Numbered from the stretch's first letter, positions 1-12,480 are shown. The stretch: DNA of 64,000 nt from Agapanthus africanus (GCA_030015575.1 CM057338.1:777493864-777557863), one strand, 5' to 3'. Notes: a model not told the origin generated them from the sequence alone. Made by a program: numbers and translations.

Positions 1-845
1 CTTTAGGTTTTGGCGGGTAACTTGCCGCGCCCGTAGGGGTCTAGGATCTCATTGCATAGGCTATCCACACGACCAGGGGAACGTCGGGTTTCAGTAGCGG
101 CTCTATAAAACCTGGGGATCCCAGATTATCTGTATTGTTCTGTGATGCTTATTACATTTCTGTGATGTTGCATTTTATCACGCCATGAGCGAACATTATA
201 TATTGATATATATACTAGTAGATGTTGTATATGTTTTACACCCGCGCTAGTCCAGTCTCCGCTCGGTTGTTAGTTAAGTAACCTAACGGGTGATGACGGG
301 ACCCAGTGGCGAATGCGAATGGCATATACGTACATCGTATTTTCGTTCTTTATTGGTGTGATCAATTGATGGGACTGCGTTTATTCGGATCAATGCAAGC
401 TAAACAAACCTATTCTAATGTTGTTGGAACATTTTTCAAAAAAAGGCTGTATTGCAAGGGCGTTCTCTTTTGTTTTGCACAATGGTATTCGGTTATGAAT
501 ATCCAGCACCTCAGTCGACGAGGCAAAGGCCGAGATCCCTTCACCAGGAGTGACCCCTTGGACAGAAGTTTGCGCCAGGGTAATAACTTCACTATAGCCG
601 ATTACTTTTTGCTTTGCATCATGGTATTCAGTTGGAATATCCTGCACCTCATTCTACGGGGAAAGAGCCGAGATCCCTTCACCGGGAGTGACCTCTTTAG
701 CAAAGGTTTTCGCCACTATATTTTTATAAAAAGCTATGCGGTTCCTTCAACGATATCAAGTTCATTACGTTAAAAGGTTTTTCGCCAAAAACCAGCCGTA
801 GCCCTCCGTCATTTCTTACGGGTATTACTTAGTATTCGTGCTGCG

Positions 846-1038
846 TTTGTTGATCCCATCAAGGCGTAGTGTACGGTAGCTAAGTGGTGCTTATTTGTAG
901 CATGGATATGCGATTGGTTAGGACAGTCGTGCGGCCTTGTTGACTCCGTCAAGGGCACGTACGGGTGGGTTTAATCCAATCAAGATAATGACGGGTTGAA
1001 CTTGACTAGGATTCTTTGATTTGTTGACTCCGTCAAGG
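846..1038 (+). other. Triple-hairpin leader motif of element F
   Basis: Three short inverted repeats lie at 846-864, 937-954 and 1021-1038. Each has an inner stem TTGAY/RTCAA around a 3-nt loop (CCC, TCC, TCC) and is followed by GG. The first also has an outer stem CTGCG/CGTAG with one G-U pair. At the first site the closing base pair differs but stays paired (TTGAT/ATCAA against TTGAC/GTCAA). The same three-part arrangement recurs in all other copia leaders here. A role in the element RNA is inference. Confidence 0.65.
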
Positions 1039-1440
1039 TCACTTGGGTCTTAGGGGTAAAAATCACATCGGGAGTTTCTAAAGAAACTGAAACTTTCCAG
1101 GCATGCGCATACCTTCTGGAGTGTGATAATGTGAGTGGATTCCATCACATTATCATGCGATGATAGTTGGATCCCGATTCCCACTGATGAATTGGTTTAC
1201 TCCTCGGGTGATCCCGACTAATTCTTCTTTCAGGTTTGGAGGAGAATTTAAGGTTACAATGGGAGGTTTCTTGATTGGATAAATTGATAACCATTCTGAT
1301 CTAGGTTAGAGTGCACGTAGAGTGTTTCTTTTCTCTCTCTCTTTGGCAGCGACCATGGCCCGACCCTTGACTATGACTCAGTGACCAAGTTAACCGAACC
1401 TTCTTAAACACTGGCTTTTGGATTGTCAGAGTTACATACC

Positions 1441-2245
1441 TCATTGCCACTCCTAGTTTTACCCTTTTCTCCAGAACACCCCGTATAACTACGAACATCC
1501 ACTTCCATTGGATAAAACCATCGTATGGTTATATACGAACTCGAAGGAACTTGTTCCAGATTCGAGGATGGTTTCCGGTTCTGGAGAAAAAGAATAGGAC
1601 TATTCAGTTGTCTTTTCCTTTTACCTTCTCTTAGGTTGCGAGTGCTCCTTGGATTAGGACGGTACACCTATTATGCTAATTGGATAGTCTTCTTCCAAAC
1701 CATAGGCAGGTGCCGAACGGTGGGGAATGAAGAAAACCAATTAGCCTAACGATGGTGTACAGAAGGTAATAAGTTAAGACAAATAAAGGGATTAGTAAGA
1801 GGGCAAAGTAAACTGCGACTGCTATTCACGACCAAACCAAATATTTCATTGCCACTCCTACATCACCTTTGTATTTCTCCAGAACACTCCGTATCACTAT
1901 GAAGATCCACAGTTATTTGGATACTCCATCGTATGGTTATATACATACTCGAAGGGACTTGTTCGAGTTCGGGGATGGATTCTGGTTCAGGAGAAATAGG
2001 AATAACGTTTTATTCAGTTGTCTTTTATCTTTACCTTCTCTCAGGTTGCGAGTGCTCCTAGGATTAGGACAGTACACCTTTTACGCTTATTGGATAGTCT
2101 TTTTCCAAACCATAGGCTGGTGCCGAACGGTAGGGAAGGAAGAAAACCATTTAGCCTAACGAAGGTGTACAGAAGGTAATGATTAAAGACATATAAAGGG
2201 ATTTTGAGAGATGGCAAAGAAATATACGGTTACAGTTGTGAATCT
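1441..2245 (+). repeat. Tandem duplication, unit about 405 bp, inside element F
   Basis: Two diverged direct copies (1441-1845 and 1846 to about 2245) both begin TCATTGCCACTCCTA and run in register with an offset of about 405 bp. I see no counterpart in the other copia copies of the window. Each copy keeps an open frame on the + strand (1525-1749 and 1869-2159) with the same C-terminal 45 or so residues, including LPSLRLRVLLGLG and WIVFFQTIG. I do not recognise the product. It may be leader-derived or captured sequence. Confidence 0.7.
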
Positions 2246-4768
2246 GATAATAGAAGAGGCATTACTAGGAATACCCGGATACCCCTTCGAAACATTTACA
2301 TGTTTCAGTTTCACTGTGTATTGTTAAAAGAAAACGGATTTCCCAATTAGCCCTTGCTCCAGGGTTTGTATTTACCAGGTTCGATTCTCACATCTGTATG
2401 GTTTTACAGATGATGAGTGGAGTAAGTTATTGGGAATTGGGTGATCATCCTCACTATATTGAGATTCGTTGTAATTGGTGATATTTGAGAAAATCGCCTG
2501 GGTTGTTTGCCGGACGGCAAATATTTGGTTTTGAATATCCGTTATAATGCACCAATTTCAAATTGATATATCTGTACGTTTATTTTTATAAAGTGAGATA
2601 TAACTTTTTGAAATTATGTTTATGGCATTTACCTATATCAGTGGATGGTTAGGTAAGGAGTATTAAACATCGGTGTAATTCTTCTTAACCATAAGTACAG
2701 TTTTCAACCTACGAAACACAGGGAATGAGTTATAAGACTCAAGGGACTTATACAGAATATTGTATGTTGTCCAGTGTCCATTAGGACAGAGGGGTTAGTA
2801 CTCGTACTATATTCTGTTTACTTGTGACTTCTCTAGTTCTTAGACAAGTGTTTCGTAGAAACACAAGGTCTAAGTTTTGAGAAGTTATAGGTATATGAAT
2901 AAAGTAGAGAACCAGGTATTGCAAGTATCAGGATTCTTCAAGGTGATCGAAAATGTGGATACTTGTGTATGGTATTCAGTTGATAGTAATGATTATGAGA
3001 AACTTGTATCTTTTTCAGGTTACTCATATCTGGATGCATTCCTAAGTTGAGTAACGCTGATCGCCTTCTTCCATTTAGTTGACATGCACTGGAGACAGCT
3101 GCATGATTTAAATCTGGTTCCAATTAAATCAGTGCCTCTGTTACTTTATTTGATATAGAACGGTTCATATCTTAACGATGTTAAGGTACGGGGAGTTGTT
3201 CGGCTTATGCTTAAAACCAGACTCTGGATAACTCATGGCATGTTTCTGTAGTGGCTGTTTGTGGATTGACCCGGGCTGTGATGAGGGTTGACTTTCTATC
3301 ATCTGGAAGATCAATAGTGATATTGTTCTTGACTCGCCACAGTTTTAATAAAAATGGATTTTTTTCAGAAAACAGTAGTGGGAGTATGGTAGAACTGGAA
3401 GTGATTCCAGAACCGTAAACGATTACTGAAAATTTGATAAGAACCTAAAGATTCAATCTGGTTTGACATTCCATTGACCACTCCGCAGATATGGTGGGTA
3501 ACCTCAGGCACCCGAGAGGTACTCCGGTAGCCTTAAGGACGGTGACAAGGAGGTTCTTGTTTACCCAGCTTTGACACTACTGTTGTTCCAGGCTATGAGA
3601 CCTGGCAGGAGGATGAGTATAGCGTCGTTCTAAAGTAGCTTTAGAAGTACACGTGTATATGACTATGCCAGAGGGTTGTCGTAGTCAGTGGGAGCAGCGA
3701 AAGCATAGTGGACAAGTAGCTTATGTCTATTTATGGACTAAAGCAGATATAGCGGAGATAGATCATCTATTTCTGATGTGACAGTCATAGGTTTGACTTT
3801 ATCAGAATAGGGGATGGATCTGTTAAGAAGGTAGTAGGGTGTGATGTCCTGGTATTTAGATGACATACACAGAATAGGAAGTAGAATTCATATACTACAA
3901 TCGGTTATACTTTGGTTGTCACATAGTGGTTTCTCCACATAGGATATGGATATTATATCAGATATTCTGGTTACTAGATTTATAGTTTTAGATCTAGATT
4001 TGGGTAGTTTCCCAATCTGGGTACTTAGACAGCATTCTAAAGGTGTTTTAGAATGGACGACTCCTGGCACGGTAGTGTACCTGCAGGTGATGGAGTCACC
4101 CTCTCTAAAGATGTCTTACAGACTAAAGGGGAGAGGGATGTGCATGATTGGCAGATCACTTGCTTAGGCAATTGAGTCAATCATGAGATGTCAAGTACCA
4201 CACCAGATCTTGTTTTTGCACTAGATGCAATAAGTTGATATTAATCCTATCCTGGAAAAACGTTCGGAAGTAGTTTTAGAACATAAGTGGATATTCTAGG
4301 GAAATGATAAAAACAAACTCTTTCGGCAGACGGTTATCATTCCAGGCTTCCAAGGTGACCTGGATGACATAGTGGCTGTCAGAGTTATAGTTTTCCCTCT
4401 GACGAGGGGCAGTATTTTGGACAGGTGGTCCAAGCGGATACTGAGGGAGGTGTGGCGCAGGATACTGATTAAGTTCAGTTGACGATACAGTCTAAGAAGT
4501 TTGGATTTGGAGTTCATTTATGAACTAGGTCCCATCAGATATCCTGACATATTCTAAGACAGGTATTTTTCATTTCGGGAGATGGTTTTCTCCATGAACT
4601 TGAGATAAATAGAGACATAGAAAGAAACATCAGGACGGATCCACTAGTTGAGGTTATTTCTCGAACGCAATAGTTTCACAAACGAGCTTTGTGAGACTGA
4701 TAGTAGAGGAGTTGGGTGTTCGGTATCACACGGGCTGTGAGTATGCGACATCGCAATAATTAGCCTTG

Positions 4769-4784
4769 AGTGCAAGTGGGAGAT
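4769..4784 (+). other. Polypurine tract of element F
   Basis: AGTGCAAGTGGGAGAT directly precedes the 3' LTR start TGTTGG. The same 16-mer precedes the 3' LTR of B and D, and in reverse complement those of C and E. It primes plus-strand DNA synthesis in this superfamily. Confidence 0.85.
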
Positions 4785-4953
4785 TGTTGGATATAGTGCC
4801 CCAGAGTCAATTATTGGATCACAGGCGCACGTGATTGCAATGATTGAGGGAGAACCAATATCGGTAGGACAGTCTTACTCGAGAGGTTTGTATACTATCT
4901 GGTTTGTCTTTATCATCGTGTACATGCTTTAGGTGACATTGTGGTTCACTATT
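4785..4953 (+). repeat. 3' LTR of element F, first 169 bp only
   Basis: It starts TGTTGGATATAGTGCCCC right after the polypurine tract and stops where the Tekay LTR G1 begins with TGTCACGAC. The last five bases (CTATT, 4949-4953) should be the target duplication of G1. Its partner would lie right of the window. The start resembles Angela LTR ends (TGTTGG/TGTTAG followed by GCCC). Confidence 0.8.
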
Positions 4954-6030
4954 TGTCACGACCCGCGGGGTACGGAACGTGACTGGCACTTAAGTTACGA
5001 AACGTCTCAAGGCGTCCGTAATTAAGTATGCCAAAGCCCAGAAAACAAAACCTGATTTGGAAATAGAGTGAAGGAAAAACCAATTTTAATGCAAGCGATA
5101 ATCCATTGAGTCACATCAAGCCTTTTAAAAGCAACATCCGTTTTCCAAAATTCCGGCAGAATCTTCTTTGTAAAAACGGGCCCCCAAACGGGTACAAAAC
5201 AGGAGTATAAATGTATAACATGACATATGGCATCCCTAAGCGGGAGCTAGCTCTTCACCTCAAGGCGGTCACAAATCCCACATAATGTAAAATAGCAATG
5301 TGCGGAAATACTCAAGAGAAGCACAATTAAAATAACATGTCGGCTCAAGTGAGCTTGACCCCAGATACAACATAAAATCCATAAGTCTCACAGCCTCGTC
5401 CCTAGGTCAATATACAATAATCCAAATAACAGGTGCGGCTGATACAGCAGATGGAGTACTCTAAATACAATGAATATATAAGGTGGTACAAAATGATAAC
5501 AACCCACCTACGAGCAAAAGACTCGAGTCCAGGCAAAAAGGGCAAAAGTGGCAAGTGCGTCCGCCGCTACTGTGCTGATGGAGCGGACCTGCAGAAAAGC
5601 TGTGGCACAACGGGGGTGAGTTGCCAGCTCTTGAGTAATAAATAACATCTATAGAGGCTATCGCATCTATGCACACAAGTATCCTAGCATCTATAAAATA
5701 GATATGGCAGGGTATACTAGCAGGTATGTATGCAGCATGAATATACTAGCAGGTATGTATGCAGCATGAATTGACTTGTGATCTTAATATGTAAGCATAA
5801 GAATCATTTTTTCTTTTTGAAACTCTTTTTTTTAAATACCATCATAATATCCATAGAATCAACAAGAATCCGTGTCCAGCAACGACACCTTGAAACCGTC
5901 TCAAATCTCATATGTCCATATCATAGTATCTCTGGCCTCAGCCGTCCGGCTGACTCATCTCAAATATCAATATCTCATCATCTCGCGGCCATGGTCGGTA
6001 TCCTCTGGATATCCGCCGTGCCAAAAGAAG
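4954..6030 (-). mobile_element. G1: Tekay-type Ty3/gypsy LTR piece, minus strand
   Basis: The stretch begins TGTCACGACCCGCGGGGTAC, the reverse complement of the LTR 3' end seen in G3 (31341-31355), and stays alignable with G3 as far as the block matching G3 30290-30330. It holds no coding part. It ends at 6030, where a second Tekay LTR in the other orientation begins. It is therefore the 3' part (in its own sense) of an LTR; the rest of the element should lie beyond the window. Short frames inside it are not genes. Confidence 0.75.
5713..5770. repeat. Two direct copies of a 29-bp unit in G1
   Basis: TATACTAGCAGGTATGTATG begins both units, at 5713 and 5742, which are identical or nearly so over 29 bp. 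The matching part of the G3 LTR has only looser copies of this motif, so the duplication seems to be local to G1. Confidence 0.8.
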
Positions 6031-7899
6031 TGTAACACTTTGAATTTCCGTTAGAATGTTTTTCGTGTTAAATTAGTAATTGTACGTGTTATTGCATATG
6101 TGTACATAGGATTATTAGTTATTTTAGTCGGGTTTACTATTTATATTTGGTCGTGTTAGCAATTGGAAAATTTTCCTTTATAGTGTACACTTGCACACTT
6201 AGCCATTTTTGTGACTTAGGGTTTTGGTAATATGTTAACCATTCTTTTGTGCATGGTTCATTTTAATTCCACACCATTTTAATCATATCATAACCCTTTT
6301 CATAATTCAAAATCCAATTAAACAATTGAGAGCATAGTGTTAGGTAAAGAGGTTGACTTTTGACCCCATTTCCTTGCTCTTCTCTCTCTCTCTTCTCCTC
6401 ACTTCAGATTTCTGCAGCATTCCAGCAGAAAAACCCCATCTTTCTCCATCTTTTCTTCTTCTTTTCATTTCCCTTTGATCCTTACACAAAACCCTACACA
6501 AATCAACACATTTTCATCACAAAACCATGGAAAAGTAAGCTTTTTGAGGTGTTTAGAGGCAAATCTACCCATTTGAGGTTAAAGCTGGAACTTTTGGTCT
6601 TTCTAAGGTCATTTGAAGGTATAAATCTCACTCTTAGCACCCTATCTCCATAACTTGCATGTTTAGTTTCAAAATATCACCTTTTTGTGCAATTTTAGTG
6701 CTATTGAAGGGATTTAGTGTTAATATGTTAAAATTTATGTTGTTGTGGATTTATTAGCTTGTTAATGAGTTATTAGTGTGGGTTTAGACTTAGGTTTGTT
6801 TCAGATTTCAGAAAAATACACTAAAGTTTGATATTAGTGCAAAAGTGTGGATTTTAACTAGAAATAAGCCTCTGTAGGATCTGCTACTACCCGAGATATT
6901 TCAGAGTGAAACTAGAAGTTACTGTAGCATACTCAGGGGGTATTGAATGCACACACAAAACCTGGGAGCCCAATTCCCTACCCAGGCCGCCGAAATAAGC
7001 ATTCTGGCCGCAATTTACGGCCAGATGGGGGTGTTTTGGGTTGGGGTTTGGGGTGTTGGTGTCTGCTGCTATGTGAGTTATTTTGGTATATATAGTTTTA
7101 CAATATCATTTATGTATCTAAATCTGTAGGTGATTACCTATTTTCCCGTATTTTTCAATCTTTCGCGACACACGTGATACGTGTGTATGGGTTTTGGGTT
7201 TCTGTGTATCGCGACGCGTCGGAGTGGCTTCAGGCGCGTAATCACACGTTTTAGCGTATCGCGCACACGCGCGCTTGGTTCACGACACGAGTTACTAGTT
7301 CGGCCTTAATGTCGTGTTTGTGTGACTTCAAGCTTATATATGATGTATTGTGTAATTCTAGGTTCGCAGGCGAGTACGGCGGACGCCGCGCAGAAGGGGA
7401 AACAAGTTGTTGACTATACCTAGCGAGAGACTACGGTGAGTAGATTTAATATCTACGGGGATATCGCCCGCATGGCGTTCTACGTCAGGGCTGATAGGAC
7501 CTTATAGCTACATTTACATACATTGACTGTGCATGGCTACTATTTAATGCATACTGCATTCCCTGCTATATAGATATAAACTAGAATTGATAGAACACCG
7601 CACCATTACTAACGGTCCATGTTGCACGAGCACTATCCTGCATGTTACACACACACCGTTAGTAATTGCCATGACACTCACACTGTAGGATTTACATCGG
7701 ATCATTATATTGTAGCTCATCCATATGTGACTTGACATGATATTCATGCTTGATACATATATCACATCAGATCATTATATTGTAGCTCATCTATATGTGA
7801 CTTGACATGATATTCATACTTGATGCATATATTACATCGGATCATTATATTATAGCTCATCCATATGTGACTTGATATGATATTCATGTTTGATGCATA
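6031..7899 (+). mobile_element. G2: Tekay-type Ty3/gypsy LTR piece, plus strand
   Basis: It starts TGTAACACTTTGAATTTCCG at the point where G1 breaks off, with AGAAG (6026-6030) as the likely target duplication. It matches the G3 LTR in order: a block with GAAGGGGAAA and GGTGAGTAGAT (7390-7450; G3 29510-29570), and a block with TTGCACGAGCACTAT and GTAATTGCCATG (7620-7672; G3 29760-29810). It is cut at 7900 by element A, so only the first 1.87 kb of an LTR is visible. It has no coding part. The segment 7140-7330 is rich in CG dinucleotides. Its sequence differs clearly from G3, so it is an older or separate Tekay subfamily. Confidence 0.7.
7694..7899. repeat. 70-bp tandem repeat, about three copies, at the right edge of G2
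   Basis: Units begin ACATCGG or ACATCAG at 7694, 7764 and 7834, each running through ATCATTATATT, CATCCATATGTGACTTGA and TGATATTCATG. The third unit is a few bases short because element A inserted at 7900. The repeat is AT-rich and non-coding. Confidence 0.85.
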
Positions 7900-10027
7900 T
7901 GTAAGTCTATGCTACCTCTCCCGGTACTTTCGGGCAAGCGGAATTTGGTGAAAAACAATTTTCTAGAGGCGGTAACATGGACTCAAAACCGGATCTTGGT
8001 TAAACATCTAACTAACAACCTAACTAAGAGTTGTTAACTACTCGGTTAGGGGGTTATAACTTTCTTTCTTGAACTCCTTCGTCTTCAAACCTCGATGGTG
8101 TACGGATTGGCTTCACCCCGTCGTCTCCTTGCGCCGAAGATCGATCCACCTTTGGCTTCTACCTTTGGCTTCTTCTTCGAACTTTGAAGAAACTAATTCA
8201 CTCGGTTTGCTAAACCTTATGAACTAGAGTGAGTAGAGGAGAGTGTGTTGGGATTTTTCTCTATGGTTCTTGGTTCTCAACACATGAGACAAGTGAACCA
8301 TAGACTAAAGAGAGGGAGAGCAAGAGGAAGAAGATGAGAGCTCAAGAACACAAGAGAGAGAAAAGAAAATGAAAGAATGAGCAAGACTTTTTCTCTCTTG
8401 GCTCTCATAATCCAAAGCCATCATAACCAATAATAGCAATCAAGTATTAGTGATGGTTTAAGCTACAATAGCCATATCATTTCATGCACTCATTTTGCAC
8501 AAGAGAACAAGCAAGCAAAAGTCTTTGCCATGAAATGATAGCCATTGTCATCATGATGGTCAACTAGTCCAACCTAGTCAACCGGTCAACAAAGTCAACA
8601 AGTCAACAAAGTCAACCCCTCAACAACCATGTTACTATAATACTTAATTAATATCATTGTTAATTACATATCATATTCTCATTAGGGTTGAACAAAAAGT
8701 CAATAGTCAACGGTCAACGGTCAACAACCCTAATGAGAATCCCCTGCCTCTGCCTCTGCCTCTCCGTCAACTGTGCATGCACACCCGCATCCGCGTTCCG
8801 AGGAATACGAATACATACTGGATAAAACCAATCCCAAAACGTATACTAGGATCTGGCTTAAACCAAAGCCCGCTAGTGTTAACTGTCCGGACACTGTACG
8901 TGCACAAGTGCACGGATGTGACCGGATCCTGTCGCAAAACCATGCGACCTCTACTCTTTTGCCTAAAGGCGAATAGCTTTCTGTGTGGGACTCTAAAGAC
9001 TCGACACAACGCTGGCAGTGGGTTTAACCACAGACCGCAAGCGGCACTAGCTGTGCGTAACGATCCCTAGGTAGATGCCTATAAGAAGACTGACGAGGTG
9101 AAACCCATCTGAACTCCTACTGAGCCTGAATGTGACAGTCTCCGTACAGTCCGGTCTGTTCGTCTGATACATCGCATGGCAGGCCTAGGGGGCGGTAAAC
9201 GTCAGTCCCCTAATAGCGGTACAAGTCGTGCCGGAGTGAAGCCCAAAACACCCTGAGATAACACTGGAAGCCTATCAGTATATCTCGCTTGCCCTGGCCA
9301 GGGACTACTCATGTAATGGCTCTCCTAGACACAGCGCGATGTCAACCCCCAATACCGGGAGAGACGAATCCTGTCTAACCGTCACTGCCTCCAAGTTCTT
9401 CGGGACTGCACCCAACTACTACCTGTTTGCACGACTCCTTTGAGCCGTGGTAGGGTAGTAATCTAAGTACAGTGGGAACACACTCGAGGAGATGTGACAG
9501 TGTCAAGTCAGCGGACTAAGCTGTACTCATGTCACCTGGGAACTGATAACTGACGATAGGTATAGTACCAACCAACAGTTCCCGACGAGTCCTGTCCAGT
9601 GTACTCGTAACCCAACGAGCACCCGCATACTATCTCCAGTACGACGTACTGATGGCTGTGGGACAGACCATCTCCCGCACTTAGATGAGAAGCGCATACG
9701 CTAGTCTACTCCGGAGTATCGATGCCCTGTCTCGATAGTCCTGCGACTAGGGACCTGCATAAGGATGTGCTTATAGATTACCCAGCCCCCACTAGTGTGA
9801 TTGCCATCACAACGCTGGTAATCAAGCAAAGATCCAAAGGGCTCCACTAATGTGTATAGGTGATATATTAAAATAAACACATGTACACATTGAAGTAGAA
9901 ACAAACCAAGTAGCATACTACTATTTTGAGCAAGATTGTATATACAAGGTGAATATCCCAAGCTTCCATTAAGTAATATACAAACTAGTATGATACAGTA
10001 ATGGACTCTAGGGCATATACACTAACA
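7900..10027 (-). repeat. 3' LTR of element A (2128 bp)
   Basis: On the plus strand it runs from TGTAAGTCTATGC to GGCATATACACTAACA, i.e. TG...CA ends in either sense. The reverse polypurine tract follows at 10028. Its first 1.4 kb matches 26489-27893. It shares short blocks with the LTRs of B-E, including CTGGCCAGGGA and CCGTACAGTCCGG, so A is a sister family. Small frames (8657-9070 and others) are not genes. Confidence 0.9.
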
Positions 10028-10043
10028 ATCTCCCACTTGCACT
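10028..10043 (-). other. Polypurine tract of element A
   Basis: ATCTCCCACTTGCACT, the reverse complement of AGTGCAAGTGGGAGAT, abuts the 3' LTR. It is identical to the tract in B-E, so the same enzyme could prime all of them. Confidence 0.85.
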
Positions 10044-10234
10044 AAGGCCATGAACTGGCGTATCGAAGACCTATCATCTCGATCAGCCGCTCGAACTGAG
10101 TCTGGGGCAAGGCCTTGGTGAATGGATCTGCAGTGTTATCTTCTGAAGCAACCCTCCGAACCTCGATCTCCTGGCGATCCACGATCTCCCTGATCAGGTG
10201 ATACCGCCTCAAGATGTGTCTGGATCTCTAATGG

Positions 10235-10560
10235 GACCTGGGTTCCTTCGCTAAAGCTATAGCCCCGTTGTTGTCGCAATACAGAGGTATTGGATCAACA
10301 ATGGACGGAACCACCTGAAGTTCTTTCAAGAACTTCCTCATCCAGACGGCTTCTTTTGCGGCATCAGATGCAGCGATGTATTCCGCTTCCATCGTCGAGT
10401 CTGCAACGGTTTCCTGTTTGGAACTCTTCCAACACACCGCCCCTCCATTGAGGGTAAAGATAAAACCCGACATGGACTTGGAATCATCCTTGTCACTCTG
10501 GAAGCTGGAGTCAGCAAAGGCCTCGATCTGGAGGTCTTTTCCGCCATACACCAAGAACAT
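10235..10560 (-). pseudogene. RNase H part of element A
   Basis: The translated segment carries DSSFQSDKDDSKSMSG, then GGAVCWKSSKQETVADST, EAEYIAASDAAKEAVW and YCDNNGAIALAK. These are the acidic active-site blocks of copia RNase H (D in DSSF, E in EAEYIAA, D in YCDN). It removes RNA from the RNA-DNA hybrid during reverse transcription. It lies at the C-terminal end of pol, just before the polypurine tract, as expected. It belongs to a broken polyprotein and is not a free gene. Confidence 0.85.
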
Positions 10561-10619
10561 CTCCTTAGTCCTTCTCAGGTACTTAAGAATGTTCTTTACC
10601 GCTATCTAGTGTTTCTTCC

Positions 10620-11600
10620 CGGGATTTGACTGATACCGGCTTACTACACTAAGTGCATAAGCTACATCCGATATGGTACACAACATCGCATACATTATAG
10701 AGCCTACCGCAGAAGCGTAGGGTATAATAGACATGCGATCCCTCTCCAAATCAGTCTTGGGAGACATCTCTTTAGAGAGGGTGATCCCGTAACAAGCCGG
10801 TAGGTTACCGTGCTTGGAATCTTCCATACTGAATCTTTTCAGTATGGTGTCGATGTACCTGGACTGTGAAAGTCCTAATATCCTCTTGGATCTATCACGA
10901 TGGATCCGGATCCCCAGGATGTAAGAGGCATCACCTAGGTCTTTCATGGAGAACCTGTGTGACAAGAACCCCTTGACAGATTGTATCATAGGAATGTCAT
11001 TTCCTATCAAGAGAATGTCATCCACGTATAAAACGAGGAATACTACAGTTCTCGCTACAAATCTACTATAGATGCATGGTTCATCTGGATTTTTGATAAA
11101 GCCAAATTCCTTGACCGTCTCATCAAAACAGATGTTCCAACTCCGCGATGCCTGCTTTAGTCCGTAGATGGACTTAAGCAACTTGCACACTTTTCCGCTG
11201 CTCCCACTCTGAATGAAACCCTCTGGCTGGTCCATATAGACACATTCCTCTAAATTTCCATTTAGAAAGGCGGTCTTTACGTCCATCTGCCAAATCTCAT
11301 AATCGTGGAAGGCAGCAATGGCAAGAAGGATCCGAATGGATTTCAGCATAGCTACTGGAGAAAAGGTCTCGTCATAGTCCAAATCAGGTCTTTGACGAAA
11401 ATCCTTTGCAACAAGTCTAGCTTTATAGGTCTCAACCTGTCCATCTACACCAATCTTCCTTTTGAAGATCCACTTGCATCCTATGGGTTTTACCCCGTCT
11501 GGAGAAATGTCCAACATCCATACTTTGTTGGTGTACATGGACTCCATTTCTGTCCGCATTGCATCCAGCCATTTTACCGAGTCAACGCTCTGAACGGCCT
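10620..11600 (-). pseudogene. Reverse transcriptase part of element A
   Basis: This is a copia RT (RVT_2 family). Visible blocks in order are NKVWMLD, CKWIFKRKIGVDG, YKARLVAKDFRQ, YDETFSPVAMLKSIRILLAI, YEIWQMDVKTAFLNGNLEE, QPEGFI, SIYGLKQASRSW, the catalytic YVDDILLIGN (YVDD at 11018-11029), FSMKDLGDASYILGI and VGSIMYAMLCT. This is the best preserved stretch in the window and its wording is very close to BARE-1. It copies element RNA into DNA inside virus-like particles. A connector between integrase and RT precedes it (about 11600-11930). The decayed RT remnants of B-E match it block by block. Confidence 0.92.
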
Positions 11601-11979
11601 GCTGGAAGCTAGTAAGCTCATCATAATCTATGATGCAATCCTCTCTATCCCCGTCTATGAGAAAACCGTAGTATCTCTCGGGCGGATGAGACTGCCTACT
11701 ACTCCTGCGGAGCGGCGTAGGAATGTCCTGTTCTTTTGAACCCTCTGGTTCCACTAAGCTTTCAGTAATAGCTCGTGGTTCTGGAATTTCTTCCAGTTCT
11801 ACTGTGCTTCCACTTATCTGGTTTTCCAAAAACTCAGTTTCCAAGAAGTAGGCATGACGAGAAACAAAAACCTTTAGTTCCTCTTCGCAGTAGAAGAAAT
11901 ATCCCTTGGAGTTCTTTGGATATCCCACGAACTTGCACTGTACTGAGCGTGCCTCGAGTTTGTCCGCATGCTACTTTTT

Positions 11980-12480
11980 GACAAAAGCTGGACATCCCCA
12001 TGTCTTAATGTGCTTAAGATAGGGTTTCTTCCCACACCACATCTCATATGGTGTGGTAGGCACAGTCTTAGTGGGAACTCGGTTCAAAAGGTATGCAGCT
12101 GATTCTAGCGCATACCCCCAGAATGATCGCGGTAACTCAGCGTTACTCATCATGGACCGTACCATATCCAATAGGGTTCGGTTCCGTCTCTCCGATACAC
12201 CGTTATGTTGCGGAGTGTATGGAGGAGTAAGCTGAGAGAGAATTCCGTTCTCTTTTAAATAGTCCAGGAACTCGGCACTCAAGTATTCACCACCTCGATC
12301 CGATCTTAGAATCTTGATACTTTTGTCGGTTTGTTTTTCTACTTCATTCTTATATTCCTGGAACTTTCCAAAGGCTTCGGACTTATGTTTCATTAAGAAG
12401 ACATAACCGTACCTTGAAAAGTCATCCGTAAAAGTAATGTAGTATGAAAAACCGCTTCATGCATATGTAGACATTGGACC
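11980..12480 (-). pseudogene. Integrase core of element A
   Basis: The rve-type DD(35)E core is visible as VHSDVCGPMS (first D), ILRSDRGGEYLSAEF (second D) and TPPYTPQHNGVSERRNRTLL (E), followed by SFWGYALESAAYLLNRVPTK and WGCPAFVKK. It would join the element's cDNA to host DNA with a 5-bp stagger, which matches the 5-bp duplications around B, C and D. It sits between the protease and RT parts, the copia order. It is part of the broken polyprotein. Confidence 0.88.

Larger units (their letters stand above)
1..4953 (+). mobile_element. Element F: old Angela-type Ty1/copia retrotransposon, 5' end outside window, broken
   Basis: This is the oldest layer of the nest. Its leader (1 to about 1345) aligns with the leaders of the other copia copies in the window. 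A decayed gag-pol follows (about 1346-4768), with faint resemblance to the protease, RT and RNase H regions of element A. A polypurine tract and the first 169 bp of a 3' LTR starting TGTTGGATAT then appear. At 4954 the LTR is cut by a Tekay LTR. The coding part is broken many times and cannot be read as a polyprotein. An F-specific tandem duplication lies between the leader and the protease remnant. The 5' LTR is left of the window and the rest of the 3' LTR is right of it. Element and lineage are firm; internal domain limits are not. Confidence 0.8.

Noticed and set aside
7140-7330. CG-rich stretch as a CpG island or host promoter
   Set aside because: It lies inside a Tekay LTR piece, is under 200 bp and has no gene downstream.
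8657-9070. Frame of 137 codons repeated at 27247-27696
   Set aside because: Both lie in the LTRs of element A, on the strand opposite to the element, with no family resemblance.
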